A program made the translations under genes and the position numbers. 64,000 nucleotides of DNA from Oncorhynchus masou masou. Taxonomy: Eukaryota > Chordata > Actinopteri > Salmoniformes > Salmonidae. The notes beneath the pieces are model-generated. The model ran no database searches and was not told the origin of the DNA. It was given only the letters and a program-made list of their open reading frames with translations. Shown here piece after piece: positions 50,401-63,640 of this stretch (within the stretch, counting starts at the first letter, position 1; the number at the start of each line of letters is the position of its first letter). Location: assembly GCF_036934945.1 (NCBI RefSeq), contig NC_088232.1, positions 23,837,573-23,901,572 on the forward strand, in the 5' to 3' direction.

Positions 50401-52785
50401 GGGAGACAGGGGGCTCGGCTATATACAGTCACATTATAGATAGGAGAGAGACAGGGGGAGACAGGGGGCTAGGCTATATACAGTCACATTATAGATAGGA
50501 GAGAGACAGGGGGAGACAGGGGGCTCGGCTATATACAGTCACATTATAGATAGGAGAGAGACAGGGGGAGACAGGGGGCTTGGCTATATACAGTCACATT
50601 ATAGATAGGAGAGAGACAGGGGGAGACAGGGGGCTCGGCTATATACAGTCACATTATAGATAGGAGAGAGACAGGGGGCTAGGCTATATACAGTCATAGT
50701 ATAGATAGGAGAGAGACAGGGGGCTCGGCTATATACAGTCACATTATAGATAGGCTATATACAGTCACATTATAGATAGGAGAGAGACAGGGGGAGACAG
50801 GGGGCTCGGCTATATACAGTCATAGTATAGATAGGAGAGAGACAGGGGGGAGACAGGGGGAGACAGCGGGGTAGGCTATATACAGTCATATTATAGACAG
50901 AGAGACAGGGGGGAGACAGGGGGAGACAGCGGGCTAGGCTATATACAGTCACATTATAGATAGGAGAGAGACAGGGGGAGACAGGGGGCTAGGCTATATA
51001 CAGTCACATTATAGATAGGAGAGAGACAGGGGGAGACAGGGGGCTCGGCTATATACAGTCACATTATAGATAGGAGAGAGACAGGGGGAGACAGGGGGCT
51101 AGGCTATATACAGTCACATTAGAGATAGGAGAGAGCCAGGGGGCTCGGCTATATACAGTCACATTATAGATAGGAGAGAGACAGGGGGAGACAGGGGGCT
51201 AGACTATATACAGTCACATTATAGATAGGAGAGAGACAGGGGGAGACAGGGGGCTTGGTCATATACAGTCACATTATATATAGGAGTTAGACAGGGGTAG
51301 ACAGGGGCTAGGCTATATACAGTCATATTATAGATAGAGAGACAGGGGGCGAGGCTATATACAGTCATATTATAGATAGAGAGACAGGGGGTTAGGCTAT
51401 ATACTGTCATATTATAGATAGAGAGACAGGGGGCAAGGCTATTTAGAGTCATATTCTAGATAGAGGGACAGGAAATAGACAGGGGGCTTGGCTATATACA
51501 GTCATAATCTAGATATAGGGACAGGAGAGAGACAGGGGGCTTGGCTACATACAGTCACATTATAGATAGAGAGACAGGAGAGAGACAGGGGGCAAGGCTA
51601 AATACAGTCATATTATAGATAGGAGAGAGACAGGGGGAGACAGGGGGCTAGGCAATGTACAGTAACATTATAGATAGGAGAGAGACAGGGGAGACAGGGG
51701 GCCAGGCTATATACAGTCATATTATAGATAGAGAGACAGGGGCTAGGCTATATACAGTTATATTATAGATAGAGAGACAGGAGAGAGACAGGGGGCTAGG
51801 CTATAAACAGTCATAATATAGATAGAGAGACAGGGGGAGACAGGAGAGAAACAGGGGGCTCGGCTATATACAGTCATAATATAGATAGAGAGACAGGAGA
51901 GAGACAGGGGGCTCGGCTATATACAGTCATTTTATAGATAGAGAGACAGGAGAGAGACAGGGGGCTAGGCTATTTTCAGTCATATTACAGATAGAGAGAC
52001 AGGGGGAGACAGGGGGCTAGGCTCTTTTCAGTCATATTACAGATAGAGAGAAAGGAGAGAGACAGGGGGCTCGGCTATATACAGTCATTTTATAGATAGA
52101 GAGACAGGAGAGAGACAGGGGCTAGGCTATATACAGTCATTTTATAGATAGAGAGACAGGGGGAGACAGGGGGCTAGGCTATATACAGTCATTTTATAGA
52201 TAGAGAGACAGAAGAGAGACAGGGGGCTAGGCTATTTTCAGTCATATTACAGATAGAGAGACAGAGACAGGAGAGAGACAGGGGGCTTGGCTATATACAG
52301 TCATATTATAGACAGAGAGACAGGGTTCTAGGCTATATACAGTCATATTATAGATAGGAGAGAGACAGGGGGAGACAGGGGGCTAGGCTATATACAGTCA
52401 CATTATAGATAGGAGAGAGACAGGGGGAGACAGGGGGCTTGGCTATATACAGTCACATTATAGATAGGAGAGAGACAGGGGGAGACAGGGGGCTCGGCTA
52501 TATACAGTCACATTATAGATAGGAGAGAGACAGGGGGAGACAGGGGGCTCGGCTATATACAGTCACATTATAGATAGGAGAGAGACAGGGGGAGACAGGG
52601 GGCTAGGCTATATACAGTCACATTATAGATAGGAGGGAGACAGGGGGCTCGGCTATATACAGTCATATTATAGATAGGCTATATACAGTCACATTATAGA
52701 TAGGAGAGAGACAGGGGGAGACAGGGGGCTCGGCTATATACAGTCACATTATAGATAGGAGAGAGACAGGGGGCTAGGCTATATA
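44470..52785. repeat. ~4.13-kb tandem duplication within the array
   Basis: Copy 1 is about 44470-48600 and copy 2 about 48600-52785. Single rare variants recur at a constant offset: AGAGACGGGGGCGAGG at 44661 and 48785 (4124), GAGAGCCAGG at 47003 and 51131 (4128), CAGAAGAGAG at 48081 and 52209 (4128), AGGAGGGAGA at 48503 and 52631 (4128). Only a few small indels and substitutions separate the copies that I compared, so the duplication is recent. It is about 80 monomers long. Confidence 0.92.
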
Positions 52786-55700
52786 CAGTCATATTATAGA
52801 TAGGAGAGAGACAGGGGGCTAGGCTACATACAGTCACATTATAGATAGGAGAGAGACAGGGGGAGACAAGGGGCTCGGCTATATACAGTCATTTTATAGA
52901 TAGAGAGACAGGAGAGAGACAGGGGACTCGGCTATTTTCAGTCATATTACAGATAGAGAGACAGGGGGAGACAGGGGGCTAGGCTATATACAGTCATATT
53001 ATAGATAGAGAGACAGGAGAGAGACAGGGGGAGACAGGGGGCTAGGCTATATACAGTCATATTATAGATAGGAGAGAGACAGGGGGCTAGGCTACATACA
53101 GTCACATTATAGATAGGAGAGAGACAGGGGGAGACAGGGGGCTCGGCTATATACAGTCACATTATAGATAGGAGAGAGACAGGGGGAGACAGGGGGCTAG
53201 GCTATATACAGTCATATTATAGATAGGAGAGAGACAGGGGGCTAGGCTATATACAGTCACATTATAGATAGGAGAGAGACAGGGGGAGACAGGCGGCTCG
53301 GCTATATACAGTCATATTATAGATAGGAGAGAGACAGGGGGCTAGGCTATATACAGTCACATTATAGACAGGAGAGGGACAGGGGGCTAGGCTATATACA
53401 GTCACATTATAGAAAGGAGAGAGACAGGGGGCTAGGCTATTTCCAGTCATATTATAGATAGGAGAGAGACAGGGGGAGACAGGGGGCTAGGCTATATACA
53501 GTCATATTACAGATAGAGAGACAGGGGGCTAGGCTATACAGTCATATTATAGACAGAGAGACAGGGGGCTAGGCTATACAGTCATATTATAGACAGAGAG
53601 AAAGGGGGAGACAGGGGGCTAGGCTATATACAGTCACATTATAGATAGGAGAGAGACAGGGGGAGACAGGGGGCTAGGCTATATACAGTCATATTATAGA
53701 TAGAGAGACAGGGGGCTAGGCTATATACTGTCATATTATAGATAGAGAGAAAGGGGGCAAGGCTATTTAGAGTCATATTCCAGATAGAGGGACAGGAGAG
53801 AGACAGGGGGCTTGGCTATATACAGTCATAATCTAGATATAGGGACAGGAGAGAGACAGGGGGCTTGGCTATATACAGGCACATTGTAGATAGAGAGACA
53901 GGAGAGAGACAGGGGGCAAGGCTATATACAGTCATATTATAGATTGGAGAGAGACAGGGGGAGACAGGGGGCTAGGCTATATACAGTAACATTATAGATA
54001 GGAGAGAGACAGGGGAGACAGGGGGCTAGGCTATATACAGTTATATTATAGATAGAGAGACAGGGGGCTAGGCTATAAACAGTCACATTATAGATAGGAG
54101 AGAGACAGGGGAGACAGGGGGCTAGGATATATACAATCATATTATTGATAGGAGAGAGACAGGGTGAGACAGGGGGCTAGGCTATATACAGTCATATTAT
54201 AGAAAGGAGAGAGAAAGGGGGCGAGGCTATTTACAGTCATATTATAGAAAGGAGAGAGAAAGGGGGCGAGGCTATTTACAGTCATATTATAGTTAGAGAG
54301 ACAGGGGGCTAGGCTATTTACAGTCATATTATAGATAGAGAGACAGGGGGCTAGGCTATATACTGTCACATTATAGATAGGAGAGAGACAGGGGGAGACA
54401 GGGGGCTAGGCTATATACAGTCATATTATAGATAGAGAGACAGGGGGCTAGGCTATATACTGTCACATTATAGATAAGAGAGAGACAGGGGGAGACAGGG
54501 GGCTAGGCTATATACTGTCACATTATAGATAGGAGAGAGACAGGGGGAGACAGGGGGCTAGGCTATATACAGTCATATTATAGAAAGGAGAGAGACAGGG
54601 GGCTAGGCTATTTACAGTCATATTATAGATAGAGAGACAGGGGGCTAGGCTATATACTGTCACATTATAGATAGGAGAGAGACAGGGGGAGACAGGGGGC
54701 TAGGCTATTTACAGTCATATTATAGATAGAGAGACAGGGGGCTAGGCTATATACTGTCACATTATAGATAGGAGAGAGACAGGGGAGACAGGGGGCTAGG
54801 CTATACACAGTCATATTATAGATAGGAGAGAGACAGGGGGAGACAGGGGGCTAGGCTATATACAGTCATATTATAGAAACGAGAGAGAAAGGGGGCGAGG
54901 CTATTTACAGTCATATTATAGATAGAAGAGAGACAGGGGGAGACAGGGGGCTAGGCTATGTACAATAATATTGTTGATAGGAGAGAGACAGGGGGAGACA
55001 TGGGGCTAGGCTATATACAGTCATATTATAGAAAGGAGAGAGAAAGGGGGCGAGGCTATTTACAGTCATATTATAGATAGAGAGACAGGGGGCTAGGCTA
55101 TATACTGTCACATTATAGATAGGAGAGAGACAGGGGGAGACAGGGGGCTAGGCTATATACAGTCATATTATAGAAAGGAGAGAGAAAGGGGGCGAGGCTA
55201 TATATAGTCATATTATAGATAGAGAGACAGGGGGCTAGGCTATATACTGTCACATTATAGATAGGAGAGAGACAGGGGGCGACAGGGGGCTAGGCTATAT
55301 ACAGTCATATTATAGAAAGGAGAGAGAAAGGGGGCGAGGCTATATACAGTCATATTATAGATAGAGAGACAGGGGGCTAGGCTATTTACTGTCACATTAT
55401 AGATAGGAGAGAGACAGGGGGAGACAGGGGGCTAGGCTATATACAGTCATATTATAGATAGAGAGAAAGGGGCTAGGCTATATACAGTTATATTATAGAT
55501 AGAGAGACAGGAGAGAGACAGGGGGCTAGGCTATAAACAGTCATATTATAGATAGAGAGACAGGGGGAGACAGGAGAGAGACAGGGGGCTCGGCTATATA
55601 CAGTCATAATATAGATCGAGAGACAGGGGGAGACAGGAGAGAGACAGGGGGCTCGGCTATATACAGTCATAATATTGATAGATAGACAGGAGAGAGACAG

Positions 55701-56134
55701 AGGGCTCGGGTATATAGAGTCATTTTATAGATAGAGAGACGGGGGAGACAAGAGAGAGACAAGGGGCTCGGCTATATACAGTCATAATATAGATCGAGAG
55801 ACAGGGGGAGACAGGAGAGAGACAGGGGGCTCGGCTATATACAGTCATAATATAGATCGAGAGACAGGGGGAGACAGGGGGCGAGGCTGTATACAGTCAT
55901 ATTATAGACAGAGAGACAGGGGGAGAAAGGGGGCTAGGCTATATACAGTCATATTATAGATAGAGAGACAGGAGGCTAGGCTATATACAGTCATATTATA
56001 GACAGAGAGACAGGGGGGAGACAGGGGGAGACAGCGGGCTAGGCTATATACAGTCATATTATAGATAGAGAGACAGGGGGCAAGGCTATTTTCAGTCATA
56101 TTATAGATAGGAGAGAGACAGGGGGAGACAGGGG

Positions 56135-58372
56135 GCTAGGCTATATACAGTCACATTATAGATAGGAGAGAGACAGGGGGAGACAGGGCGCTAGGCTATA
56201 TACAGGCACATTATAGATAGGAGAGAGACAGGGGGAGACAGGGGGCTAGGCTACATACAGTCATATTATAGACAGAGAGACAGGGGGCTAGGCTATATAC
56301 AGAAATTTTATAGATAGAGAGACAGGAGAGAGACAGGGGGCTCGGCTATATACAGAAATTTTATAGATAGAGAGACAGGGGCTAGGCTATATACAGTCAT
56401 TTTATAGATAGAGAGACAGGAGAGAGACAGGGGGAGACAGGGGGCTAGGCTATATACAGGCACATTATAGATAGGAGAGAGACAGGGGGAGACAGGGGGC
56501 TAAGCTCCATACAGTCATATTATAGATAGGGAGACAGGAGAGAAACAGGGGGCTAGGCTATATACAGGCACATTATAGATAGGAGAGAGACAGGGGGAGA
56601 CAGGGGGCTAGGCTACATACAGTCATATTATAGACAGAGAGACAGGGGGAGACAGGGGGCTAGGCTATATACAGTCATATTATAGACAGAGAGACAGAGG
56701 GGAGACAGGGGGAGACAGCGGGCTAGGCTATATACAGTCACATTATAGATAGGAGAGAGACAGGGGAAGACAGGGGCCTAGGCTATATACAGTCATAGTA
56801 TAGATAGGAGAGAGACAGGGGGCTCGGCAATATACAGTCACATTATAGATAGGCTATATACAGTCACATTTTGGATAGGAGAGAGACAGGGGGAGACAGG
56901 GGGCTCGGCTATATACAGTCACATTATAGATAGGAGAGAGACAGGGGGAGACAGGGGGCTAGGCTATATACAGTCACATTATAGATAGGAGAGAGACAGG
57001 GGGAGACAGGGGGCTAGGCTATATACAATCATATTATTGATAGGAGAGAGACAGGGTGAGACAGGGGGCTAGGCTATATACAGTCATATTATAGAAAGGA
57101 GAGAGAAAGGGGGCGAGGCTATTTACAGTCATATTATAGTTAGAGAGACAGGGGGCTAGGCTATATACTGTCACATTATAGATAGGAGAGAGACAGGGGA
57201 GACAGGGGGCTAGGCTATATACAGTCATATTATAGAAAGGAGAGAGAAAGGGGGCGAGGCTATATACAGTCACATTATAGATAGGAGAGAGACAGGGGGA
57301 GACAGGGCGCTAGGCTATATACAGGCACATTATAGATAGGAGAGAGACAGGGGGAGACAGGGGGCTAGGCTACATACAGTCATATTATAGACAGAGAGAC
57401 AGGGGGCTAGGCTATATACAGAAATTTTATAGATAGAGAGACAGGAGAGAGACAGGGGGCTCGGCTATATACAGAAATTTTATAGATAGAGAGACAGGGG
57501 CTAGGCTATATACAGTCATTTTATAGATAGAGAGACAGGAGAGAGACAGGGGGAGACAGGGGGCTAGGCTATATACAGGCACATTATAGATAGGAGAGAG
57601 ACAGGGGGAGACAGGGGGCTAAGCTCCATACAGTCATATTATAGATAGGGAGACAGGAGAGAAACAGGGGGCTAGGCTATATACAGGCACATTATAGATA
57701 GGAGAGAGACAGGGGGAGACAGGGGGCTAGGCTACATACAGTCATATTATAGACAGAGAGACAGGGGGAGACAGGGGGCTAGGCTATATACAGTCATATT
57801 ATAGACAGAGAGACAGAGGGGAGACAGGGGGAGACAGCGGGCTAGGCTATATACAGTCACATTATAGATAGGAGAGAGACAGGGGAAGACAGGGGCCTAG
57901 GCTATATACAGTCATAGTATAGATAGGAGAGAGACAGGGGGCTCGGCAATATACAGTCACATTATAGATAGGCTATATACAGTCACATTTTGGATAGGAG
58001 AGAGACAGGGGGAGACAGGGGGCTCGGCTATATACAGTCACATTATAGATAGGAGAGAGACAGGGGGAGACAGGGGGCTAGGCTATATACAGTCACATTA
58101 TAGATAGGAGAGAGACAGGGGGAGACAGGGGGCTAGGCTATATACAATCATATTATTGATAGGAGAGAGACAGGGTGAGACAGGGGGATAGGCAATATAC
58201 AGTCATATTATAGAAAGGAGAGAGAAAGGGGCGAGGCTATTTACAGTCATATTATAGTTAGAGAGACAGGGGGCTAGGCTATATACTGTCACATTATAGA
58301 TAGGAGAGAGACAGGGGAGACAGGGGGCTAGGCTATATACAGTCATATTATAGAAAGGAGAGAGAAAGGGGG
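56135..58372. repeat. 1,119-bp tandem duplication
   Basis: Copies 56135-57253 and 57254-58372. Rare variants recur at an offset of exactly 1119: AGGGCGCTAGG at 56185 and 57304, AAGCTCCATACAG at 56502 and 57621, and TTGGATAGGAG at 56871 and 57990. Nearly identical, with small differences near the right end. Confidence 0.93.
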
Positions 58373-59754
58373 CGAGGCTATATATAGTCATATTATAGAT
58401 AGAGAGACAGGGGGCTAGGCTATATACTGTCACATTATAGATAGGAGAGAGACAGGGGAGACAGGGGGCTAGGCTATATACAGTCATATTATAGATAGGA
58501 GAGAGACAGGGGGAGACAGGGGGCTAGGCTATATACTGTCACATTATAGATAGGAGAGAGACAGGGGAGACAGGGGGCTAGGCTATATACAGTCATATTA
58601 TAGATAGGAGAGAGACAGGGGAGACAGGGGGCTAGGCTATATACAATCATATTATTGATAGGAGAGAGACAGGGGGAGACAGGGGGCTAGGCTATATACA
58701 ATCATATTATTGATAGGAGAGAGACAGGGGGAGACATGGGGCTAGGCTATATACAGTCATATTATAGAAAGGAGAGAGAAAGGGGGCGAGGCTATTTACA
58801 GTCATATTATAGATAGAAGAGAGACAGGGGGAGACAGGGGGCTAGGCTATATACAATAATATTATTGATAGGAGAGAGACAGGGGGAGACATGGGGCTAG
58901 GCTATATACAGTCATATTATAGAAAGGAGAGAGAAAGGGGGCGAGGCTATTTACAGTCATATTATAGATAGAGAGACAGGGGGCTAGGCTATATACTGTC
59001 ACATTATAGATAGGAGAGAGACAGGGGAGACAGGGGGCTAGGCTATATACAGTCATATTATAGAAAGGAGAGAGAAAGGGGCGAGGCTATATATAGTCAT
59101 ATTATAGATAGAGAGACAGGGGGCTAGGCTATATACTGTCACATTATAGATAGGAGAGAGACAGGGGGAGACAGGGGGCTAGGCTATATACAGTCATATT
59201 ATAGAAAGGAGAGAGAAAGGGGGCGAGGCTATATACAGTCATATTATAGATAGAGAGACAAGGGGCTAGGCTATATACTGTCACATTATAGATAGGAGAG
59301 AGACAGGGGGAGACAGGGGGCTAGGCTATATACAGTCATATTATAGAAAGGAGAGAGAAAGGGGGCGAGGCTATATACAGTCATATTATAGATAGAGAGA
59401 AAGGGGCTAGGCTATATACAGTTATATTATAGATAGAGAGACAGGAGAGAGACAGGGGGCTAGGCTATAAACAGTCATATTATAGATAGAGAGACAGGGG
59501 GAGACAGGAAAGAGACAGGGGGCTCGGCTATATACAGTCATAATATAGATCGAGAGACAGGGGGAGACAGGAGAGAGACAGGGGGCTCGGCTATATACAG
59601 TCATAATATTGATAGATAGACAGGGGGAGACAGGAGTGAGACAGGGGGCTCGGCTATATACAGTCATAATATAGATAGAGAGACAGGAGAGAGACAGGGG
59701 ACTCGGCTATTTTCAGTCATATTACAGATAGAGAGACAGGAGAGAGACAGGGGG

Positions 59755-62700
59755 CTAGGCTATATACAGTCATTTTATAGATAGAGAGACAGGAGAGAGA
59801 CAGGGGACTCGGCTATTTTCAGTCATATTACAGATAGAGAGACAGGGGGAGACAGGGGGCTAGGTTTTTTTCCGTCAAATTACAGATAGAGAGACAGGAG
59901 AGAGACAGGGGGCTCGGCTATATACAGTCATTTTATAGATAGAGAGACAGGAGAGAGACAGGGGGAGACAGGGGGCTAGGCTATATACAGTCATATTATA
60001 GATAGGAGAGAGACAGGGGGCTAGGCTACATAGAGTCACATTATAGATAGGAGAGAGACAGGGGGAGACAGGGGGCTCGGCTATATACAGTCATATTATA
60101 GATAGGAGAGAGACAGGGAGCTCGGCTATATACAGTCACATTATAGATAGGAGAGAGACAGGGGGAGACAGGGGGCAAGGCTATATACAGTCATATTATT
60201 GATAGGAGAGAGACAGGGGGATAGGCTATATACAGTCACATTATAGATAGGAGAGAGTCAGGGGGAGACAGGCGGCTCGGCTATATACAGTCATATTATA
60301 GATAGGAGAGAGACAGGGGGCAAGGCTATATACAGTCACATTATAGATAGGAGAGGGACAGGGGGCTAGGCTATATACAGTCATATTATAGATAGGAGAG
60401 AGACAGGGGGAGACAGGGGGCTAGGCTATGTACAGTCATATTATAGATAGAGAGACAGGGGGCTAGGCTATACAGTCATATTATAGACAGAGAGACAGGG
60501 GGCTAGGCTATACAGTCATATTATAGACAGAGAGACAGGGGGAGACAGGGGGCGAGGCTGTATACAGTCATATTATAGACAGAGAGACAGGGGGAAAAAG
60601 GGTGCTGGGCTATATACAGTCATATTATAGATAGAGAGACAGGGGGCTAGGCTATATACAGTCATATTATAGACAGAGAGACAGGGGGAGACAGGGGGAG
60701 ACAGCGGGCTAGGCTATATACAGTCATATTATAGACAGAGAAACAGGAGGGAGACAGGGGGAGACAGCGGGCTAGGCTGTATACAGTCATATTATAGATA
60801 GAGAGACAGGGGGCTCGGCTATATACAGTCATAATATAGATAGAGAGACAGGAGAGAGACAGGGGGCTCGGCTATATACAGTCATATTATAGACAGAGAG
60901 ACAGGGGGAGACAGGGGGCTAGGCTATATACAGTCATATTATAGACAGAGAGACAGGGGGGAGACAGGGGGAGACAGCGGGCTAGGCTATATACAGTCAC
61001 ATTATAGATAGGAGAGAGACAGGGGGAGACAGGGGGCTAGGCTATATACAGTCATTTTATAGATAGAGAGACAGGAGAGAGACAGGGGACTCGGCTATTT
61101 TCAGTCATATTACAGATAGAGAGACAGGGGGAGACAGGGGGCTAGGTTTTTTTCCGTCAAATTACAGATAGAGAGACAGGAGAGAGACAGGGGGCTCGGC
61201 TATATACAGTCATTTTATAGATAGAGAGACAGGAGAGAGACAGGGGGAGACAGGGGGCTAGGCTATATACAGTCATATTATAGATAGGAGAGAGACAGGG
61301 GGCTAGGCTACATAGAGTCACATTATAGATAGGAGAGAGACAGGGGGAGACAGGGGGCTCGGCTATATACAGTCATATTATAGATAGGAGAGAGACAGGG
61401 AGCTCGGCTATATACAGTCACATTATAGATAGGAGAGAGACAGGGGGAGACAGGGGGCAAGGCTATATACAGTCATATTATTGATAGGAGAGAGACAGGG
61501 GGATAGGCTATATACAGTCACATTATAGATAGGAGAGAGTCAGGGGGAGACAGGCGGCTCGGCTATATACAGTCATATTATAGATAGGAGAGAGACAGGG
61601 GGCAAGGCTATATACAGTCACATTATAGATAGGAGAGGGACAGGGGGCTAGGCTATATACAGTCATATTATAGATAGGAGAGAGACAGGGGGAGACAGGG
61701 GGCTAGGCTATGTACAGTCATATTATAGATAGAGAGACAGGGGGCTAGGCTATACAGTCATATTATAGACAGAGAGACAGGGGGCTAGGCTATACAGTCA
61801 TATTATAGACAGAGAGACAGGGGGAGACAGGGGGCGAGGCTGTATACAGTCATATTATAGACAGAGAGACAGGGGGAGAAAGGGTGCTGGGCTATATACA
61901 GTCATATTATAGATAGAGAGACAGGGGGCTAGGCTATATACAGTCATATTATAGACAGAGAGACAGGGGGGAGACAGGGGGAGACAGCGGGCTAGGCTAT
62001 ATACAGTCATATTATAGACAGAGAAACAGGAGGGAGACAGGGGGAGACAGCGGGCTAGGCTGTATACAGTCATATTATAGATAGAGAGACAGGGGGCTCG
62101 GCTATATACAGTCATAATATAGATAGAGAGACAGGAGAGAGACAGGGGGCTCGGCTATATACAGTCATATTATAGACAGAGAGACAGGGGGAGACAGGGG
62201 GCTAGGCTATATACAGTCATATTATAGACAGAGAGACAGGGGGAGACAGGGGGAGACAGCGGGCTAGGCTATATACAGTCACATTATAGATAGGAGAGAG
62301 ACAGGGGGAGACAGGGGGCTAGGCTATATACAGTCATATTATAGATAGGAGAGAGACAGGGGCTAGGCTATATACAGTCATATTATAGACAGAGAGACAG
62401 GGGGGAGACAGGGGGAGACAGCGGGCTAGGCTATATACAGTCACATTATAGATAGGAGAGAGACAGGGGGAGACAGGGGGCTCGGCTATATACAGTCATA
62501 TTATAGATAGGAGAGAGACAGGGGGAGACAGGGGGCTAGGCTATATACAGTCATATTATAGATAGAGAGACAGGGGGCTAGGCTATACAGTCATATTATA
62601 GACAGAGAGACAGGGGGAGACAGGGTGCTAGGCTATATACAGTCATATTATAGACAGAGAGACAGGGGGAGACAGGGGGCGAGGCTGTATACAGTCATAT

Positions 62701-63640
62701 TATAGACAGAGAGACAGGGGGAGAAAGGGGGCTAGGCTATATACAGTCATATTATAGATAGAGAGACAGGAGGCTAGGCTATATACAGTCATATTATAGA
62801 TAGGAGAGAGTCAGGGGGAGACAGGCGGCTCGGCTATATACAGTCATATTATAGATAGGAGAGAGACAGGGGGCTAGGCTATATACAGTCACATTATAGA
62901 TAGGAGAGGGACAGGGGGCTAGGCTATATATAGTCATATTATAGATAGGAGAGAGACAGGGGGCTAGGCTATGTACAGTCATATTATAGATAGAGAGACA
63001 GGGGGCTAGGCTATACAGTCATATTATAGACAGAGAGACAGGGGGCTAGGCTATACAGTCATATTATAGACAGAGAGACAGGGGGAGACAGGGGCGAGGC
63101 TGTATACAGTCATATTATAGACAGAGAGACAGGGGGAGAAAGGGTGCTGGGCTATATACAGTCATATTATAGATAGAGAGACAGGGGGCTAGGCTATATA
63201 CAGTCATATTATAGACAGAGAGACAGGGGGGAGACAGGGGGAGACAGCGGGCTAGGCTATATACAGTCATATTATAGACAGAGAGACAGGAGGGAGACAG
63301 GGGGAGACAGCGGGCTAGGCTGTATACAGTCATATTATAGATAGAGAGACAGGGGGCTCGGCTATATACAGTCATAATATAGATAGAGAGACAGGAGAGA
63401 GACAGGGGGCTCGGCTATATACAGTCATATTATAGACAGAGAGACAGGGGGAGACAGGGGGCTAGGCTATATACAGTCATATTATAGACAGAGAGACAGG
63501 GGGAGACAGGGGGAGACAGCGGGCTAGGCTATATACAGTCACATTATAGATAGGAGAGAGACAGGGGGAGACAGGGGGCTAGGCTATATACAGTCATATT
63601 ATAGATATGAGAGAGACAGGGGGCTAGGCTATATACAGTC
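59755..63640. repeat. ~1.28-kb higher-order repeat, two full copies and one partial
   Basis: Copy 1 spans about 59755-61036 and copy 2 about 61037-62330, with an offset of 1282: TAGGTTTTTTTCCGTCAAAT at 59861 and 61143, GAGAGAGTCAGG at 60251 and 61533, GGTGCTGGGC at 60601 and 61883. A third, shorter copy shares GAGAGAGTCAGG at 62804 and GGTGCTGGGC at 63143 (offsets 1271 and 1260). Confidence 0.9.

Noticed and set aside
28661..63375. Dozens of minus-strand frames with MTVYSLAPCLSIYN repeats, apparently a repeated protein family
   Set aside because: The 42-bp monomer is 14 codons long and stop-free in one frame; frames break wherever 55-bp monomers appear and have no independent constraint.
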